Source of the DNA: Unio delphinus
Lineage: Eukaryota; Mollusca; Bivalvia; Unionida; Unionidae
Assembly: GCA_029339505.1 (NCBI GenBank)
Contig: JAQISU010000003.1
Span: forward strand, 18,731,001-18,795,000
DNA length: 64,000 nucleotides
Reading direction: 5' to 3'
Part shown: piece after piece, positions 1 to 13,900 of the stretch
How the letters are laid out: each line of letters begins with the position of its first letter
Numbering within the stretch: position 1 is the stretch's first letter
Notes under the pieces: generated by a model
The model's database searches: none
What the model was told of the DNA's origin: nothing
The model's input: the letters and a program-made list of their open reading frames with translations, nothing else
Position numbers and translations under genes: made by a program

Positions 1-1571
1 TTAATAGCAAAAGTTATTTGTTTACAGAATTAGATATGTCACTTAAAACATGTATGGGAAGCCAGTTAAAAGTTTTGAGAAATGATTCATTTTTTAATGA
101 TGGACCAACAAAATATTTATACCTGTGCAAAGAATTAAGAAGAAGAATTAAGTCATTATGCATACAAGACAAGTGTTGAGATTTTTCATTTAATTGTGAC
201 CACATAAACTGATAAGTACCATGTATTAAAACATTGTGATGTAAATGACTAAACATGTATGACTTTAATATTCAGGTCTTGATTAAGTAAATAAAGTAGT
301 ATTACGCTCTAAATTTGCTGATGTAGATACCACGTTTATTGTTGGGTTCTTAAAGGCAAATGGTGCTTTTGATGTCCACTTTTGATGATAATACATTTCT
401 GTATGTCTGGTTTTTAAATAACTAAAGCCTAAGAACAGTTAATTTAAATGTTAATTGTTACAAGCAAATTCTTTCTAAAATGCGGCCAAACAAAGATTGT
501 GTGAAACCTTGCACGTGTATGACTTAAATGAATCTGGTACACACAGAACTTGGGTGAAACCATGCACGTTGACAAGTCTATTTTCAGTAAAGGGGTGGAT
601 GCACAACTACATGTATCTGTACATAGAATATACATACTATGTCAATCTACTTCTAATATTTACAATGTCAAATCATGGAAAAGAACGACAACTAAACCTT
701 TGCATTTCACATTGATTTAACTAGTGGTTTAATTTCTATGTACATGTGTGCAAAGTGCTATAACTCTCAACCTTTGGTAATTTGTGGAATTATCTGACAG
801 TTACCAAACAGGATGAACTATATCACACTGTTGTCAGAGTAAAATACTCACCCATAGTATACATAACATGACAGTGTTAGCAAGGAAAGTATATTAAGCA
901 CAAAAACCACAGAAAATGACATTGCTAGGGCATATCTGGTTAGAGGTGGGTTAGACATTATAAATCAGTGAATGAAATAACTATTTCTGTGCATTTTTAT
1001 CACACCAACAGTTTTCATTATTGACATCGGTAGGGAGGTTATAATTATACTAAAAGTTTTGCAAAAACTGTAAAACCTAAATGTTATACCAAGTATTTAA
1101 CAAGAAAGATGGATGCATAGAAAATCAAGAGAACAGCAAAATATTACAACAAATAATTAAATTACTCACAATATTATATTTATCATATGACTGAAATGGT
1201 GTAAATTGGACAAAACCTTTAATAATAGTATATGCATATGAAAAACATCAGACAAATTTGTAGTGCCCAATGGGTGTTTTTTTTTTAATGTAAAATAAAA
1301 ATATCTTTAATGCTTTATTTAAAATTTAAGATAACAATGCCTGTGGAATGTTTTTTTTGTTTATAAAGCAATTTTTACTATAGCATAAAAGATCTTTTTA
1401 AAATATAAATCTTGTTATGGCTAATGGCAATCAATCTTCTTGAAGAAGGAAGTTCAAAGTCCCAGGTATAATATTATTGACTGATGTCCTCAGGTGTTTA
1501 AACGATGTAACTGACACCTTATATTACTTTGCATAGTATATTCCACGTGTAACCTCAGTGGTCGCTACTTC
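1..1571. other. AT-rich non-coding DNA, no gene seen
   Basis: No open frame here is longer than about 80 codons and none resembles a known protein. If the weak minus-strand exon at 1,572-1,697 is real, this stretch would be its 3' untranslated region; a TTTATT on the plus strand near 1,308 would then be a minus-strand poly(A) signal. Confidence 0.5.
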
Positions 1572-1697
1572 CTAGACCTGACTGATTTGTATGATTGTTT
1601 CATCTATCAGATATACAGCATATTTCCAAACTTTATATTTTCTTCTGTCTGCATGACCAGCTTGATGTCCGCTTGATGCTTGTTGGGTTGTGTATAC
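1572..1697 (-). other. candidate terminal coding exon, weak
   Basis: On the minus strand a pyrimidine-containing acceptor ending TTTTTCAG lies directly before base 1697. The next 41 codons are open and end in TAG at 1572-1574. The peptide is hydrophilic and basic in its first half (it contains GHQAGHADRRKYK) and more hydrophobic after that. A 41-codon open stretch can occur by chance in such DNA, and I recognise no family. It is listed only because frame, acceptor and stop agree as a phase-0 last exon. Confidence 0.2.
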
Positions 1698-1879
1698 CTG
1701 AAAAATTTTGGTCAGTTACAAAGTTTTGAATGAAATTTATTTATTCTAAACTAAATTAAGCAAGTTTAAATGATTGTTTTACTGTCACAATAGAAGAAAT
1801 TAATATTAAAAATAATAATGTTCAAATTACATTGCAATTTAGTTGGAAAATTAACAATCAAGATTCTTTACTTAACTTG

Positions 1880-2590
1880 AACTACCATGTTGACTAGATA
1901 AACTTATTAATCAAGTTTGATAAAGTCATACAAACAAGCACAGTCTATGAGATACAAGATCAATTAATTTATAACAATAAGTCATAAAAAATCTTGATGA
2001 TTTAGACCTATTTACTAAGTTAGATCCATATTGATTAGAAATACTCTATTGAAAGAAATAAGAAGCTTAGCCAATCAGATGTCAGATCACTTCATTACTA
2101 TATAATTTAACCTTGCTCTTAATAAAATTAACTTGACATCTTCATGATGTTAGTCCATTTCTCAGTATTGATCAAATCAGATCATAAAGTGGTTACAAAC
2201 TCATGCAGCTAGTTGCCACTTCAGTTGAGATCTCGTAATATAAGCTTATATTCCAAGTTTAATCAAATTTACAAACATGTTCAAATATGACCATCAAAGT
2301 GATAACTGGTTCAGTCAGATGCAAGATCAAATAATTACTATGAATGGATATCAATCTATCAATCTTACTAAACTGTTGAAATCTCCATTATATAAACCTG
2401 TACTGCAAGTTTTATAAAAACTAAAAAATATTGCTTTAATATTGGTAACAAGTTCAGCTAATCGGATTCAAGATCCCCTTATTAATATGCTTTGATTTTA
2501 GTTATTGTTGAATAAGTTGGAAATCTTGAAATAAGCTCATATTCCATGCTTTACTTAAAATTAAATCAAATATGTGGATGATATCGTGAT
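1880..2590. repeat. degenerate ~147-bp tandem repeat (satellite-like)
   Basis: Two anchors recur at similar spacing. The first is CAGATGCAAGATC-like and occurs near 1,945, 2,085, 2,318 and 2,465. The second is GCTTATATTCCAAG-like and occurs near 2,243, 2,392 and 2,536. The spacings are about 140, 233, 147 and 149, 144. The units are strongly diverged and AT-rich. This looks like an old satellite block rather than a dispersed element. Confidence 0.5.
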
Positions 2591-2599
2591 AAAAATGTA

Positions 2600-5170
2600 A
2601 TACCCTTAATTAGTGTTGTCGTTTCCCAAGTGTATGTTCCAGGTAACTCTCAGAATTAGGTTAATGAATGCATACTTGCAGAAACAATGAACTTACACTA
2701 TACAGAAATGGCATAATAGTTATCATGATTCCTTGTGACATTCAAGAGAGAGCTTTACATTAGATCATTATTTCTTGTAAAGTCAACTTTCAAAACTAGC
2801 TGACTAAACACTGATTTTAAAATAGTGAACTTTTAATATTTAAAGTTTAAGTTATTTCAACAGCAATACCAACTATGATATTTTCAATATCTCTTTCTTG
2901 AATAAATATATGGGACTCTTTTACATATAAGTTACATTTTGAAACTTTGTCTAGATTTAGCTTTAAAACTTTTCACTTCCTGTGTGTAATTTTTGCACAC
3001 ATTATAGAAACTTTCATTAACTCATCATATACCAATACATGTTACTGGTACATTGTAGTTGAACCATTAATTCTTTGTATCTGCATTGTTACAATACAAT
3101 TGTTTCAGTGTAAGATTCTTCAGAGCAAACATTTTGAAATATGCGCTGGTGCAGTTATAACTGGTAATTTCAAGGTGAACATGACCTTATTGAAAAAAAA
3201 GAGAAGTAGAACAAAATTATTTATTTGATTCTTATAAAATATCAAAAAGAAAATATATTTTCCTGAAACCATATTTCGTGTGAAACAAATTCCCAATACA
3301 TTTGACTTTCATGTTTCATTAATAATACCTTAGTAAACAGATTTTTGTTTGAATAAAATGAATGTCTTCGGTGGTCACCAGACAGGGATCTTCTGTAGAA
3401 TACTAAAATGGTATTGCATTTATTATTTTTAAATCTTTGCAGTCAACTGTAAGATAAATATCCCTAATTTTTATAGCATTTTCCATCAGAATCTAAATCT
3501 GAATCTAATTAGTGTTCAAAACTTGCTGTTTTATTATACATGTATTAAGCAGAGAGAACATATAGAAACCAATACTGTTCAGTCCCTTGTAACAACATTT
3601 TTGAAGATAAAAAAATCAAATGGATGGTTTAGGAGTGAATCTACTAATCAAAATATGTAAATCTACTGGTCTGAAATCCATTATCACATGTAATGCTAAA
3701 AACATATATCTTTAGAAAATTGTACATTTACATTTGATAACATGTAATAGAAGCTCATAGGGTCAATTTTAGAAGATATATGTACAAAACTATGTCTAAT
3801 TCATACTGAGTATACTACTTGAGTAGATGTGCGCTATCTTTACTGAATAAAATATCTGAATACTTAGGGAATAGTTCAGTAAAAGTGCCTAATACAAGTA
3901 GATAATTTAACATAATATAACTATGTACTCTTATTAATATTCTGTTTCTTTAAACCTACTGATTTTTTTTATATAAAAAACAAAAAAATTTAAAATCAAT
4001 ACACACCTTTTTTGAACTCATTTCCAGAAGTTTTCTGCATAAATTGCTGTCCTTTGCTTCTTTTCAGACTTTGGAAATATCAGCTGAATTTCTCTGGTAG
4101 CAAGAAATGTGACCTTATGCATACTGATCTAAATGTTGAATGCCTCTACTGTCTCTATCAAGGCTATTAGGCGCCCAGCAGTAAACTTTCAGTGATGAGC
4201 TAAACTTTGCACTCACACATGGTTCCATGATCAAAGATTTCATATCAAACAATATATTCATGTCATTGCTTCAAGAGCAATTTTCAAAAATAAATAAGAA
4301 AGTTGTATACATGTGATATGTACGCATGACATAACAGCAATACATGAATCCTTATTTTATTTTATTATGAAGCAGTGTTAATTCCTGAAAGTTAAAATGT
4401 TCACGAACGGTAAGTGTGGATTAACCTTTTTTGCGTGTGAAAAATTATATTGTGTGAAAATATGGATACAAGACACATTAAAACAATCAAAACAAACAAT
4501 GCGATAAATAAAAGATAACCAATTAATCAGAATGCTATGGCACATGATACAAAATGTGTATATGATTAAAATATGATATATTTGTTTATATTTTCTGTTC
4601 ATATTTTCGCTATAAAAGAAATAATTCACATTTTAAATGTTTCTACATCCCCAACCCAGCTTTGCTATCTGTATATATGTATTATGTCGAGCACAGAATA
4701 CCTTTCATATGGCCTAAGTGGCCCTAAACTCCTTGAACAATCCGTACTTATTTTTTTTTTTTATTGATCATACAAATTTAGAAAACTATAATAAATGATG
4801 AAGATTTTATTACTAGCTAGAATAACAACTATATAATGTGGAATTTTACCAGTGCAGGCAGCAGCAAGAAATATGATTAAAATGTCCTTCTTAAACAAAT
4901 CTAGATATAAATCACAGCACACCCCATATTTCGAGCAGGGTAAATATAAAGGGATGATAATATTCCGGTTTTGAAGTAATATTGTAAATCATACGGATCG
5001 TAACACCGAATAAATCTTTAAGTTATAAGCGTCCTTTCAAAATATTATTCAGTAAACATGTACATGGTAAATATGGGCCCTGACAAGAAGCTCACAAGTA
5101 CCATTGAGACACGCAATAAACCAGTCTGTCCTGCGCGACAACCGATTTACGCTACCTTGTGGGCAATAAT

Positions 5171-5173
<3 letters not shown>
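2600..5173. other. AT-rich non-coding DNA, no gene seen
   Basis: Only short chance ORFs occur (for example 2,947-3,228 plus, 93 aa, with no recognisable domain). Stops are frequent in all frames. I saw no repeat family shared with the rest of the window. Confidence 0.5.

Positions 5174-5225
<52 letters not shown>
5174..5225. repeat. (GA)n microsatellite
   Basis: An uninterrupted run of 26 GA dinucleotides. It creates a spurious Arg-Glu repeat ORF. Confidence 0.98.
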
Positions 5226-5227
<2 letters not shown>

Positions 5228-7173
5228 CGATGGTTCATTGTCTAATTAAGGACAGAGAAGATAACGTTATGTTTAAAGTCTTGACCTTGTTGTAATGGAA
5301 ATAGTAGATGAATTTAGAAATATGAATTAAAATGGCTAACACTCAATTTGAGTCATTTAGAAATGGGGCAAAATGCATGCTCATGAATATTTTATATCCG
5401 AATTGGCACACCTTCACCTTGTTTCTAACAACATTCCATTGAAAGAGTAAATTGCTATTTTTAACAATGTTGCAAAATATATTGTATTAGCTATGAAAAG
5501 TTCTTAAAGTTAGAGATCTAATATCCAGTGCCCAATACCAAACATATTTGAAAGATTAAATATACGTTTTTGTTGCGAGAAAATCTTGTTTGTTCAAAAC
5601 CAACTTTGAGTTGATACTTTTCCTTTCAACTGCTTCGAAGATCCCGAACAATTCAACCGTACCAGACACAAATGTTCTGTCCATTTGAAATGACAACTCA
5701 AACATTTGAGATTGGAGTAATTATTACAACACATTATACAAAAGCATCGGCTTTGCCATACACAGACCTTCTATCTTCCATATATTGTATCACAAATAAT
5801 GTCATCAAATGTATTCGTATATTTCTTTTGGTCAACTGTAACACATTGAATTTGCACTTTTGGTGTCAAAGTTTACACTTTAATCCATGATGTATTAAAT
5901 CCAAAGGTCATGATAGCTACCATGTTAGTTTCGGAATAAAGTTATTAAGTGAGTGATACATTGGCCTCTTTAAATGATTCATTTGATGATTAGATATAGC
6001 ATAGATGGAAGATACGTGTTGCGGAACATGTTTGTCTTTCCCGTTTGCATAGAAAAGCAGCTCATTTGATAAAACTAGCAAACAATATGAAATCAATACA
6101 CTGTATGGTAGTATAGCAATTTATGTCTTTAGTCACATGTAATAACATATGTTTAGTGCGTAGGACTGTACTTAATGAGAGGCATGTTCAGCAAACAGAA
6201 TGGAAGATCGATTAAACGGACATAATAATGATTGCCGTGGTTCGGCATGGACATGCTTCAGTTGTTTGTGAAAACTATATCCAAAGTACCATATACATCT
6301 CATGGGTTGGGTCGGGAATCTGGGCACTTTCTTACATCCGGGCATTTTCAGTGCATGGTTACGACCGGCGAGGTGAAAACAAGCGCCATTGTTCTATTTA
6401 CTTGAGTAACGTGTGCCGTGTGGGGAACATTTTAAGATATGCCTAAGATTTGCAGTGTTGGTGTTTGCACAAACCATCATATGCAAAAGAAATATTTAAA
6501 TAATTAAAAACTCTTCCTAAATTACCAAATACGTCTTTTCGCTCTCGCCAATAACTACATAAATATACAAGTGTCTATTATAGGTTTAAAATAAACAAAT
6601 AAGCTACAGATTCTACCTTTTAACCGCTCAGCTTTTCCGTCGTTTATATATTCCGCAGATTATAAATCGTACCAAACCACGCTTATTTCCTTGACACTCC
6701 ATCGTTCATATTTGCCATTATAATGCAAACTCCAAACTAAATATATGTCATACGAGCCAACTATATGTGCCCAACCTGAATTGTTCTTTTAAATGATTGA
6801 CTACTCTGATTGTGTGCCATTTCTTCAATCTCTTTAATCATGAGAATGATTAGGATACTGCAGTAATTAGCAGGGTTTAATTAAATTCACATACACATAA
6901 AAACGGAAATTTAAAAACCGAAAACTGTCTTTTTTTAAAAAGTCATATTTTGACTACTTTTAGACGTGGATGGGGTATTGGAATGATAAATTTAGCAATG
7001 ATAGCGTATTAAATGACAATCAGTTCATTTCACAAACCTACTGTATATTAAAAAATAATCTACATTAATTTATTCTCACTGACGGTCGAAACACTGGCAA
7101 GATATAGAAGTATCAGCATTTATTAATGATTAGAATTAAAGATTTTTTAAAACACATGATCAAGTGAGCTCTT
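5226..7173. other. AT-rich non-coding DNA, no gene seen
   Basis: No ORF above 72 codons, no recognisable protein similarity and no tRNA-like fold noticed. Confidence 0.5.
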
Positions 7174-7246
7174 ATCTATCTATCTGTCTGTCTGTCTGTC
7201 TGTCTGTCTATGGTTGTCTGTATGTCCGTCCGTCCATCCATCTATC
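7174..7246. repeat. imperfect (TCTA/TCTG/TCCG)n microsatellite
   Basis: Tetranucleotide units drift from TCTA through TCTG to TCCG and TCCA, with one short interruption. Confidence 0.9.
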
Positions 7247-8722
7247 CGAGGAACCAACAAACCAACTACTTTAAAAATAAACAGCACGCAAAACTTGAAA
7301 GTTTTTTTTAGTGCTAAGACATTTTGTAAAAGATAGCATTGGACATGCAATTTTCGCTGAAGCAAGAAAAAGGGATTATCTAATTATCGCCACGAAAGTT
7401 TAACAACATAATATGCTAATTCAAAATTTTATACAGAAGTATTTTGGCGCATGTTAAATTCCGGTCTACAGGCAAGCAGAAAAATGAATTGATTTGGCAA
7501 GTTTGTCAGGTTCGAAAAGCAGATTCTTTAGAGTTTGGAGAATCTAAGGTGATGGAGTTAAGTTTAAAAAATAATCTACATTCATTTTGTATTGAAATGA
7601 GAAGAAACAAATTGCCGTCCTTCTTCGCATTTTCCTATGTACGTTTTACATGTTTATGTAAAGGTAACAAAACTATAAAAGTATTTTGTTTATGTGTAAA
7701 GACAGGAAATATGGGAGTATTTACATGGTTATTCGTAAAGCATTTCAACATGAGCGCAAGCGTTAACGTTTGGGTACTTGAGTGAGTTTACCCCCCCCCC
7801 CCCCCCCCCATTGTAGCGGAGGAGTAGGGTTAGGCCTAGCAAAATGAGAGGTTGATGGTAAAGTTTAGTGAATTCTGGATACGGATAATATGCTTCTCTT
7901 TTTTCTTCTAAGTCGATTGTCATTAAAATTCCCAAACAAGCAAAAGGAGAAATACCAAAACAAATCCCACAAAAGAACACCGTTTTTCTCTTGGTAAGAC
8001 AAAGCCGACGTAAAATATCATTTTCGTAACTATGTATAGAGTCTTTGGAATACAACATCTACCGAAAGAACTGACAGCTTTTCTTTAAAGATATGACCTG
8101 CTAACTCGTAGTATTCTACGAATTTATCATCAGGACCTTGACGGTTAACATCTTATCACAGTAATAGAATCTGGTCAACGATGTTGACTATGTATTGTAC
8201 TCTACCATATAAAATATAAATCAGATTGTGTAGTTTTGTCGCACTTGTTGGGGTGAAGGAGTATTGATAAGCGGACAGATGGTGAATGTAGTCTACACTA
8301 TATGGTGGTATCATTTCCTGAGTTAATTTCCTTCCTACCTTATCAACCTAAAATATAGTACGTCTAACATATATTCCACAAACACAGATATATGGTTTTA
8401 AATCCTGCATGTACAGAAGACCATGTAACATTTCTGAACAGAAAACAGAAATAAGAAGCAAAATATAGGTAAACAAGAATTGTCTGTAATATTGAACATA
8501 ACTAACGCTACCGTACTGTTACTAAGCGATTGTTTTCACCTCCGCAATATGGCGGAAAGTAGGGAGCTAAGCTCGTGACATCATGCCGACCCAACCTATA
8601 GAAATTTATTCCCCCCTCTGGAAAGGCCACCCGTCTTATAAGGCCATTTTCAAGGTACAGAAGAGATGGCTGTATAAGAGGGGGACTACTGTATATAAAA
8701 GATTAGTTTTACAAATGCTTTA
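7247..8722. other. non-coding DNA with a C19 homopolymer
   Basis: ORFs of 113 aa (7,444-7,785 plus) and 109 aa (7,729-8,058 minus) overlap each other and have no recognisable domain. The minus one reads a poly-Gly through the 19-base poly-C at 7,791-7,809. No gene is supported. Confidence 0.5.
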
Positions 8723-8966
8723 GGTGGCCCCGAGTGGTCTAAAGTGCTCTCCATTATGGATCACTGCCATCTCACCTCTGTCTGCGTGGGTTCGAGTTTC
8801 AGATTCAGCCAATGTGGGTATGTGAGAAAGCTTGCCAGTAGCTTCTCGTTGGTCGGTGGTTCTTTTGGGGGATTTCCCCGGTTCTTCCTCCACCATTAAT
8901 ACTGGCCGCCGTGTATAGCCTATCGTGTGGTGAAAAATGGCGTTAAACACTACGACAACAACACAC
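8723..8966 (+). mobile_element. SINE-B copy (tRNA-derived)
   Basis: The 5' end has a tRNA-like head. Its A box lies in GAGTGGTCTAAAGTGCTC and its B box is GGGTTCGAGTTTC. The body then runs through a conserved GGTCGGTGGTTCTTTTGGGG segment to a TGGCGTTAAACACTACGAC 3' end and a CAACAA tail. The copies at 60,541-60,784 (plus) and 44,751-44,995 (minus) share head, body and tail in the same order, so this is a dispersed family. The head most resembles a Leu/Ser-type tRNA, but no free-standing tRNA gene is implied. Confidence 0.85.
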
Positions 8967-9321
8967 CAGCAACAAAATCTGACGAAAATCAGATATCCAT
9001 TGTTCTATATAAAGATATGACGCGACCGCACAGGGGTCATAATTTGTTGACCTGTGAATTAGCCATTGGAAATGCAGCTTTCAGAAAACCGAAAGCAAAC
9101 ATACTTTGAAAACAGATCACCAGACGTCATAAGTTCCAGTTTTTCTCAAAACCGATCACTTATTGCTTGGTATTGTGGGATAGTGGTCTGCATTCAAGAT
9201 TTACCTGCCTCCAAAATTGAAGAGCTTGACAACATGTCAATCTATGAACCTCCGAAACTAACGATTTGACAACGGACGTGGTCCGTAAGGCATGAGCAAT
9301 ATTTGTTTCTTTGTTTGTTTG

Positions 9322-9607
9322 GTTAGGACTTTTAATGTAGCTTTAAAAAAAAAATCATTCATTTCGCTACGATGTCTGCAGTGGGGCAGTTTATAGTGAT
9401 GTCACTGGGGCATCATGCTGCAGACATGTAGCACACAGTCACATTATCCTGACACCAGGCAAACCAGTCCTAACATTAACCTCTTAATGCTGAGCGTCAA
9501 GCGAGGCAATTGTTAGTACCATTTGTATAAGTCTTTTTTATGACTCTGCCGGGGATCGAACCTACGACCTCCCACTTCCGCGGCGGACGCTCTAACCACA
9601 AGCTAAA
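9322..9607 (-). mobile_element. SINE-A copy (tRNA-derived)
   Basis: Read on the minus strand, it begins with a tRNA-like head (B box GGTTCGATCCCCGGCAGAG). It passes through a conserved GTGTCAGGATAATGTGAC segment and GACATCACTATAAACTGCC, and ends in AAAGCTACATTAAAAGTCC. The same order is seen at 14,911-15,190, 33,578-33,930 and, 3' part only, 17,567-17,735. Confidence 0.85.
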
Positions 9608-10740
9608 ACTAGATTATGTTATTGATGATGGGAATGGAATGTTTTTGTTTACCTCGTGATATGGGAATGAAAACTGGTAGCATTATTGGATACAACAGCC
9701 ATTTGACACGCTTACATACGGACCTGGTAAATAATACAATACCAGCGACTGAAAAGCAGTCAGTAACAATTCGTAAAGAAAAGAATGTGATTAGCAGTTA
9801 TGATGACAAAAGGTCAAAAATGGTGCGAGCTTGTAATTGGTCTATTCTTATCTCTACAAAAGGACAAACGGTGAGAGATTGCAATTGGTCAACAGTTAAA
9901 ACAGCTGATGATTAAAAAACAGAACTAATTTACTTTATTCACGAAGCAAATAAACAAGCGTCTATGGTTACGTATGTGGTTGCGTGATCTGACTAAATTT
10001 ACTTCTGAAAATAGTTTTTTTTTCTTTTCTTACCCATATTTTTTTGTGTTCATTCCTCTTGTTGACAAATGTTAACATGAGTTTTGAATAGCATACAACA
10101 AGTTAATTACGGCCAAAAATAATCAGAATGACATCATCAGTTAATTAAGGAACAAGTTGTCCAGCTTATTTTAAACACCATCATTTTTACACTTCAGTAA
10201 TAAATAGTCAGTGATGCTTGTGTTTTTAATCTAACTCGAACAAATAATGTCAGTATTTAGATCTCTTGGTTTACATTGTCAACTGGTGCTTATGTGTCAC
10301 CTTTACCCATCCATTTCGTCCTATAAGACATTTTACCAAATTTATTATGTTTAGACCAAAGGGTTTCTGATGATATATAAAAAGATGTATTCGCTTGTTG
10401 CAGGTGTCACACCTTCTCGTTGAAAAATCATTTTAACCTTTCGTCAAAAAGTAAATTTTGTTATGTTATTAAAAATTTGTATTTAAAAGTATTTTCTAAA
10501 TCTGTTAAATGTTCAGTTAAATGTTTTTTGTTTGTTTGTATTTTAACAGTCCGTAAAATGTATCGCAATTAGCTTTTCTTAGTTCCTCTACTTCGCTGCT
10601 GATGTGTTTGATATGTTTTCTATATTTTGGTTTTATAATATTTCTTCAGATTTCACTAATGCCATTTTGGTTTAACTCTAACAAGTTAATTAGTCTCTAC
10701 TTGTTGCAGATTTATAGTTTGGTTAAATAGACGATATGTT
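9608..10740. other. non-coding DNA, one unrecognised 99-codon ORF
   Basis: The ORF at 9,616-9,915 (plus) encodes a basic peptide with no recognisable domain. It shows a short internal repeat (RACNWSILIS and RDCNWSTVKT). There is no support for expression. Confidence 0.4.
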
Positions 10741-10936
10741 GTACCTTCCTTACTTTAAATAATATGCGATATCAGGTTGTTTAATAAATATACTTGCTTA
10801 CTTTAAATAGTTAGCGATTACAGACTGTTCAACAAATCCCACCACATACTTTTGCTACTTTGCGATAACAGGTTGTTGAATAAATATTGTTGCTTACTTT
10901 CAATACTTTGCGATTACAGATTGTTTATTAAATACC
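10741..10936. repeat. ~50-bp degenerate tandem repeat, 4 units
   Basis: Units start near 10,741, 10,794, 10,848 and 10,890. Each contains TTACTTTAAATA-like, GCGATTACAGA-like and TGTTTAATAAAT-like blocks in the same order. Confidence 0.6.
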
Positions 10937-13900
10937 ATAGAATACTTACTTTTCATCTTTGTTTTGTCTTAAAGGCTTATTTCTAAAACCACGGTATTTT
11001 TGTATTCAGCTAATTACACGATCCGAGTATCTTTTTTTTTCATATGAGGAACAACAAAATATCATCTTTTTGTAGTTACGTGTATCATAAAACATGGTTA
11101 TTTTAAAGTGTATCTGTTTCTACAGGTCTGCATTAATACAAAGGAATCTATATCTGCCATGAAAATATAATGCTCTTAATATGTTATGTTTTTTGGGCTT
11201 GCTGCAGTAGAAGACTTAATTGACTAATAAAATATTTACCTTTAAATGTTTTTTGGAAATGATATATCCTTTGGAAGTTTAATACTTTTTTCTTTAGAGT
11301 ACCAATCTTTGTACTAGCTTCCTGTTTTTAAATTGACCCAACAGTTAACCGTACACAACAATATTCGTCAGTTATAAGAAATACTTTATTTTTCTTCAAA
11401 AGTTACGTATTTTTTTTTTCTTTGCTTTAAAGTTGTATGGATTTCTGTGGATGATTTCAATTTTGTTCTTGAATATACTGTTCTATGTATCTAATTTAGT
11501 TTAAATCCTCACTGAACATAAAATTAGAATTCCGACAGTGGCTAACGTATGGACTTGGTTTTGTTTATGTTTTTGTGGTTTTTTTAAGGTACTCGATAGT
11601 TTAGGTGCTGAAGGCTTGATACATTTTCTCGCATGCACCTGCAACTAATCTTGAAAATGTCTTCACCATTTTCTCTGACTCTTATTACCTCACTTTTAGT
11701 TTGGAAATTTGTTTATTGTCCATGTCACGTGACTATATGACCTAATTGACATGTAGGTGGCGAGATTTGTATAGCCATGTCATTGGGACAAAAATGGCCA
11801 GATCCAGGTCAAATTTCAGCAAGAACGCATTTTCATCTCTTTCATCTCGCCTGTCAGCAGATTAAAGACATGACGAATGCTATGTTCATGATTTTTTAGA
11901 AAATAAATAATTTTCCTATCGATTTCAAGCATGTATATCTCAAGCAAAGGTCTTTCAAGTTTGCTGTGCCAGCTAGTAAGAGGCTACCCCATTTTGACAC
12001 CAATGGTGTCGGCAAATTCCAACTTTTTCGATAGGGAATAGACTTTGACCCTGCACCCCAGCATAGATCTCCAAACATAAAAAAATTGTGTGGCAAGGGA
12101 CAGAGGAAACTCGGAATAGTAAAAGGAAATATATTACGCATACAGTGAAGTTTAGTTTGGAATATACCAAAGACTTGCCATGCATTCATTTGTATCGACA
12201 AATATTTGCAGACTCGAGGATCACTTCCTGAATTCAAGTCAAAATTCACTAATTTTTATCACCATTTTCACAAAATTGCGAGTCTGGAGGGTTGGCAGCT
12301 ATGCATACTGTGTAATATTCCTGAAAACAGAAGTTGATATTCTACATTTCACGCAGCATTACAAATTTTATCCTCTGTAAATTTTCAAGTCTTTTGTGGC
12401 TAAAAGAATCCTATTTGTTTTAGATATTTGGTGTGAAACAAATTACCGGTAAGTTTTGTTTAGCTACCTTTAACTATGCTGACTGGTAAATTTGTGGAGT
12501 TACAGCTAGGATAAAATTAATGTGTGTATCAAACAGTAGTTAAACAGACAAAGTTGAGGTATTGCTCTGGCCTTGTCTTATACTTGGCATCTACTTGTTT
12601 ATGAATGAAGACAGAAACTGGCTAAGTTGACTTAAGTTTCACAGTGACTTATAGGCCGACAAATAGGGTAGATTCTCCAGCTGTGTTTATGATATGTTCT
12701 TAGATTTCAGTTTGGTCATTTGATTAATCTGCATCCAGGCCATGAAAGTTTAAATTAATGTTCAGATATATAGTTTTGTTATTTGCTATTTCTAAATATT
12801 TTTCTTAAGCAAATATATTTTCGAGGCAATGAAGTTCTTTGATTTTTGTCACTCATTAAAAAACATTGAAATATTGCCATGTTTTAAAAATATCAATTTG
12901 AATATTGCCCAGAAAATAGTGTAGTCTCTGACATCATGATTACTTCAGTATAATAATTATTGATTGTGGTTTCTTAACATGATGTTTAAATTGTGCTGTT
13001 TTTAAAATAATAAAAAATATTACAGTTATGTTCTTCCTGTATATGTTTTCATATTAGTTTGGATTTTAATTTCTTTTCTCATAGTACATTGAGACATGTT
13101 TACTTTTGGTAAGAAATAAAATGCAGTTTTGAAATGGGATATTGCATCTTGTAAATTTTTGTACAGTAAAATGTCTTTTCTCCAAATTAAATTTGTCTAA
13201 ATTTTCTGAATGTAAAACTTAACATCTTTCAGATGAATTGGTTTAGGTAACAGTTGTATTTGTCATATGTTTAAAATGTCAACCAATGAGATTATGCCAC
13301 ATCTACATTTTTTACTTGCATTTTAGCACCAGTTTTGAATGTGTTCAAAGGTCTGCTAACCATTTCTAATTTTATTATTAATATTCTACAGTTTGGACTC
13401 AAGGGGACAATCTAACTGGAATTATGGTACAGCTAATTTAAATTGTGTTTGCTTCTTTCATTGAATAAGTAAAGATGTTATTATTTGAATTACTAAAATG
13501 CATTTACACTTTACGAAGGAAATTGTCTTGCTTCCTGATGTTCCTTCCAAAAACAAATTGACAGTGTGACGTTTCATCAAGGTTGGAAGGAATTACCTTA
13601 TCGTTATATCAAAGAGACTGTCCATGCAGATATTAATGATAAATAAGATGATGTTTTCATTTAACAATGCAGCAGTATTGCATGTCTTCCTGTGATGCCA
13701 TTTTTGTCAAGACTCCTCCACCTTACATGGAAGTTGATGTCCTTTCATTCATCTGTCAACACCCTTTAATTACCTTCAGTGAAACAGTTGTTTTACTTTA
13801 TTTCACTTTAATACCATTATAACCAACATTTTGAATGTTTGTGATTGGACTTAATATGCAGGCTGTGGCCAGCTTCTTGTATTTATTCAATAATGACATA

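Noticed and set aside
4030..4140. Minus-strand exon-like stretch with REIQLIFPKSEKKQ and a nearby donor-like GTGTGT
   Set aside because: Only 34 codons, the stop precedes the donor, and there is no family match; chance is more likely.
9616..9915. 99-codon plus-strand ORF
   Set aside because: No domain, promoter or exon signals seen; kept only as a note in the region entry.
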